NCBI GenBank assembly: GCA_030645235.1
Contig: JAUSMV010000008.1
Span: 186,001 to 250,000 of the forward strand
DNA length: 64,000 bases
From: Parvibaculum sp.
GTDB lineage: Bacteria > Pseudomonadota > Alphaproteobacteria > Parvibaculales > Parvibaculaceae
Reading direction: 5' to 3'
Shown here: piece after piece, positions 62,726-64,000 of the stretch
Position numbering within the stretch: the stretch's first letter is position 1
Layout of the letters: each line of letters begins with the position of its first letter
Made by a program: the position numbers and the translations under genes
The notes under the pieces: model-generated
Told to the model about the DNA's origin: nothing
Database searches by the model: none
The model's input: only the letters and a program-made list of their open reading frames with translations

Positions 62726-63898
62726 TCAGCCCAGACGCGCAACGGCGGCGAGCATGGCCTCAATAGGACGCGGATCAAGCGCGCTGCGGGCAGGCGCAGG
62801 GGCCGCTGCCGGCGTCGCCGGACGCGGCGCAAAGGCCGAACCGGCGCGAGGAGCGACGGGAGCTGCCGCCGTAGCAGGACGAGGCGCCACAGGGGGGGCA
62901 GCAGGACGAGGCACCACGGGGGTGGCAGCAACAGCCGGACGTGAGGCAAAGGCCGTGATGGGCGCGCGTGGTGCAACACCTGCAACAGCCGGAGCCGGTG
63001 CGGTCGGCGCTGTGGCAATAGCGGGACGCGGCGTAAAGACCTGAGCCGGTGCCGCAGCACCTGCCGCGCCGCCCGGCGCATTGACCGCAAAGAGACCGCG
63101 CTCGCCCGGCAGAATACGGAAAGCGTCCGAAATGCCGATCACGGTTTCAGCGCCGCCAAGGCAAAGGAAGCCCGCAGGCTTCATGGCTTTGGCCATGCCG
63201 GAGAAAACCTGCCTGCGCGTGGTTTCATCAAAATAGATGAGCACGTTGCGACAGAAGATGAGATCAAGGCCGGAAAGACCGACGCCTGATGCGCTGGGAT
63301 CGGCAAGCAAATTGAAATTACGGAATTTCACCATGGCGCGCAGCTTGTCACTGATCAGCCAACCATCATTGTCTTTGATGAAATATTTTTTAAGCAGTTC
63401 AGGGGTCATGCCGCGCTGCACTTCAAAGGCCGAATACCAGCCCTTGCGGCAACGATCGAGCATTTCTTCCGAAATATCAGTGCCGATCAGTTCAACCTGC
63501 CAGCCACCGAGAAGATGCCCGGCCTCAGCAAGCAACATAGCAAGCGAATAAGGTTCCTGACCGCTCGAACAAGCGGCACACCAGATGCGGATACGCTTGG
63601 TGGCTTTGTTGGCCTCAAGCAACGCAGGCAAAATCATTTGCGAGAAACGTTCGAACGGCCAGCGATCGCGAAAAAACAATGTTTCATTGGTCGTCATCGC
63701 TTCGACAACTTCAATGGTCAGTGCTTCGTCAGCACGCACCCGCATCTGGTCGATGAGATCAGAGAGCGCCTTATGTTTCAGACGACGCGCGATGGGCGCG
63801 AGGCGGCTTTCCAACAAATAGGACTTGTCGGGTGTGAGAGACAAACCGGAACGGTCGTAAAGAAACTTACGCAGGAACTCAAAATCTTCTGTTTTCAC
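62726..63898 (-). CDS. cheR: Chemotaxis protein methyltransferase CheR
   Basis: 390 aa. Methylates glutamates of chemoreceptors with S-adenosylmethionine. N-terminal all-alpha domain, TTNETLFFRDRWPF, SAM-binding IWCAACSSGQEPYSLAM, GTDISEEMLDRCRKGWYS, LIFCRNVLIYFDETTRRQV, LGGAETVIG. Residues after about 295 form an unusual Pro/Ala-rich tail with repeated APRPA-type units, ending ALDPRPIEAMLAAVARLG. GTG at 63898 has GAGGAG about 5-8 nt upstream and overlaps the cheB stop (GTGA). Confidence 0.93.
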   Translation of the reverse strand: MKTEDFEFLRKFLYDRSGLSLTPDKSYLLESRLAPIARRLKHKALSDLIDQMRVRADEALTIEVVEAMTTNETLFFRDRWPFERFSQMILPALLEANKATKRIRIWCAACSSGQEPYSLAMLLAEAGHLLGGWQVELIGTDISEEMLDRCRKGWYSAFEVQRGMTPELLKKYFIKDNDGWLISDKLRAMVKFRNFNLLADPSASGVGLSGLDLIFCRNVLIYFDETTRRQVFSGMAKAMKPAGFLCLGGAETVIGISDAFRILPGERGLFAVNAPGGAAGAAAPAQVFTPRPAIATAPTAPAPAVAGVAPRAPITAFASRPAVAATPVVPRPAAPPVAPRPATAAAPVAPRAGSAFAPRPATPAAAPAPARSALDPRPIEAMLAAVARLG

Positions 63899-64000
63899 AG
63901 CATCTCTCCTCGTGCAACACGACCAATCGCCTGACCGATTTGTGCAAGCGGCAGAACCGCGTTGCAAAGACCTGCCTGTGCGACGGCGCCAGGCATACCC
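63895..64000 (-). CDS. cheB: CheB methylesterase, C-terminal end only
   Basis: Fragment cut by the window edge: 34 codons before the stop read GMPGAVAQAGLCNAVLP followed by LAQIGQAIGRVARGE. This is the C-terminal end of protein-glutamate methylesterase CheB, including the GMPGAV segment of its active-site region. Its TGA overlaps the GTG of cheR by four bases, giving a cheB-cheR coupling. The rest lies beyond 64000. Confidence 0.85.
   Translation of the reverse strand, partial: GMPGAVAQAGLCNAVLPLAQIGQAIGRVARGEML

Noticed and set aside
1-64000. CRISPR arrays, tRNA or rRNA genes, transposases, integrases
   Set aside because: None recognised by reading; the only repeats are the intergenic elements listed. 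A tRNA scan and a covariance-model search would be needed to be sure.

Overview
This window reads as a chromosomal segment of an alphaproteobacterium. The overall feel (GC-rich, about 60 percent by eye; a PhaR-controlled polyhydroxybutyrate locus; many acyl-CoA enzymes; cytochrome P450; a liv-type ABC cluster; DUF6867; single-chain acyl-CoA carboxylase) fits Hyphomicrobiales or Parvibaculaceae/Rhodobiaceae-like bacteria, but no marker here fixes the genus. I see no rRNA, tRNA, CRISPR array, transposase or prophage. Both ends cut genes: a cytochrome P450 on the left and cheB on the right.

Layout. 1-9.4 kb: truncated P450, a small hypothetical, a NodB-type deacetylase coupled to a DUF882/M15-type peptidase, an AT-richer GIY-YIG-type gene, phbB-phbA facing phaR, a PAS-GGDEF-EAL protein and two small genes. 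9.4-15.2 kb: a crotonase, an SDR, an alpha/beta hydrolase and the tightly overlapping pabB-pabA-pabC operon (p-aminobenzoate for folate). 15.2-25.9 kb: housekeeping and metabolic singles (DUF2817 peptidase, rpmF, SPOR-like protein, ald, Nudix, map, orphan PotA-type ATPase, MerR regulator, thiolase), with intergenic repeat elements on either side of map and the ATPase. 25.9-31.6 kb: sulfate import operon sbp-porin-cysT-cysW-cysA, read leftward. 31.7-35.8 kb: TetR-controlled aromatic meta-cleavage operon (extradiol dioxygenase, FAH-family hydrolase, flavin hydroxylase). 35.9-40.9 kb: a second TetR regulator divergent from a tripartite RND pump (adaptor plus permease). 41.0-44.4 kb: arsenic operon arsR-arsI-2OG dioxygenase-arsC-acr3. 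44.5-49.0 kb: MMPL-type RND exporter and exported msrA/msrB. 49.0-55.0 kb: crotonase plus a 1095-residue single-chain biotin-dependent acyl-CoA carboxylase, a flavoprotein and a lysoplasmalogenase-family protein. 55.3-62.6 kb: DUF2855 protein, a membrane-anchored unknown, and the branched-chain amino acid transporter livJ-DUF6867-livF-livG-livM-livH. 62.7-64.0 kb: cheR coupled to the end of cheB.

How it works together. The gene set suggests a heterotroph that uses acids, lipids and aromatics through acyl-CoA chemistry (thiolases, crotonases, SDRs, acyl-CoA carboxylase), stores carbon as PHB, and carries defence against arsenicals (inorganic and methylated), oxidised methionine and hydrophobic toxins. 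The item I would look at first is the Fe(II)/2-oxoglutarate dioxygenase translationally coupled inside the arsenic operon next to arsI; I know of no named ars gene of that family. Other non-standard signals are a 150-bp MITE-like repeat in two copies, a 51-nt sequence shared by two distant intergenic regions, a porin inside the sulfate operon, and a pair of related palindromes upstream of that operon.
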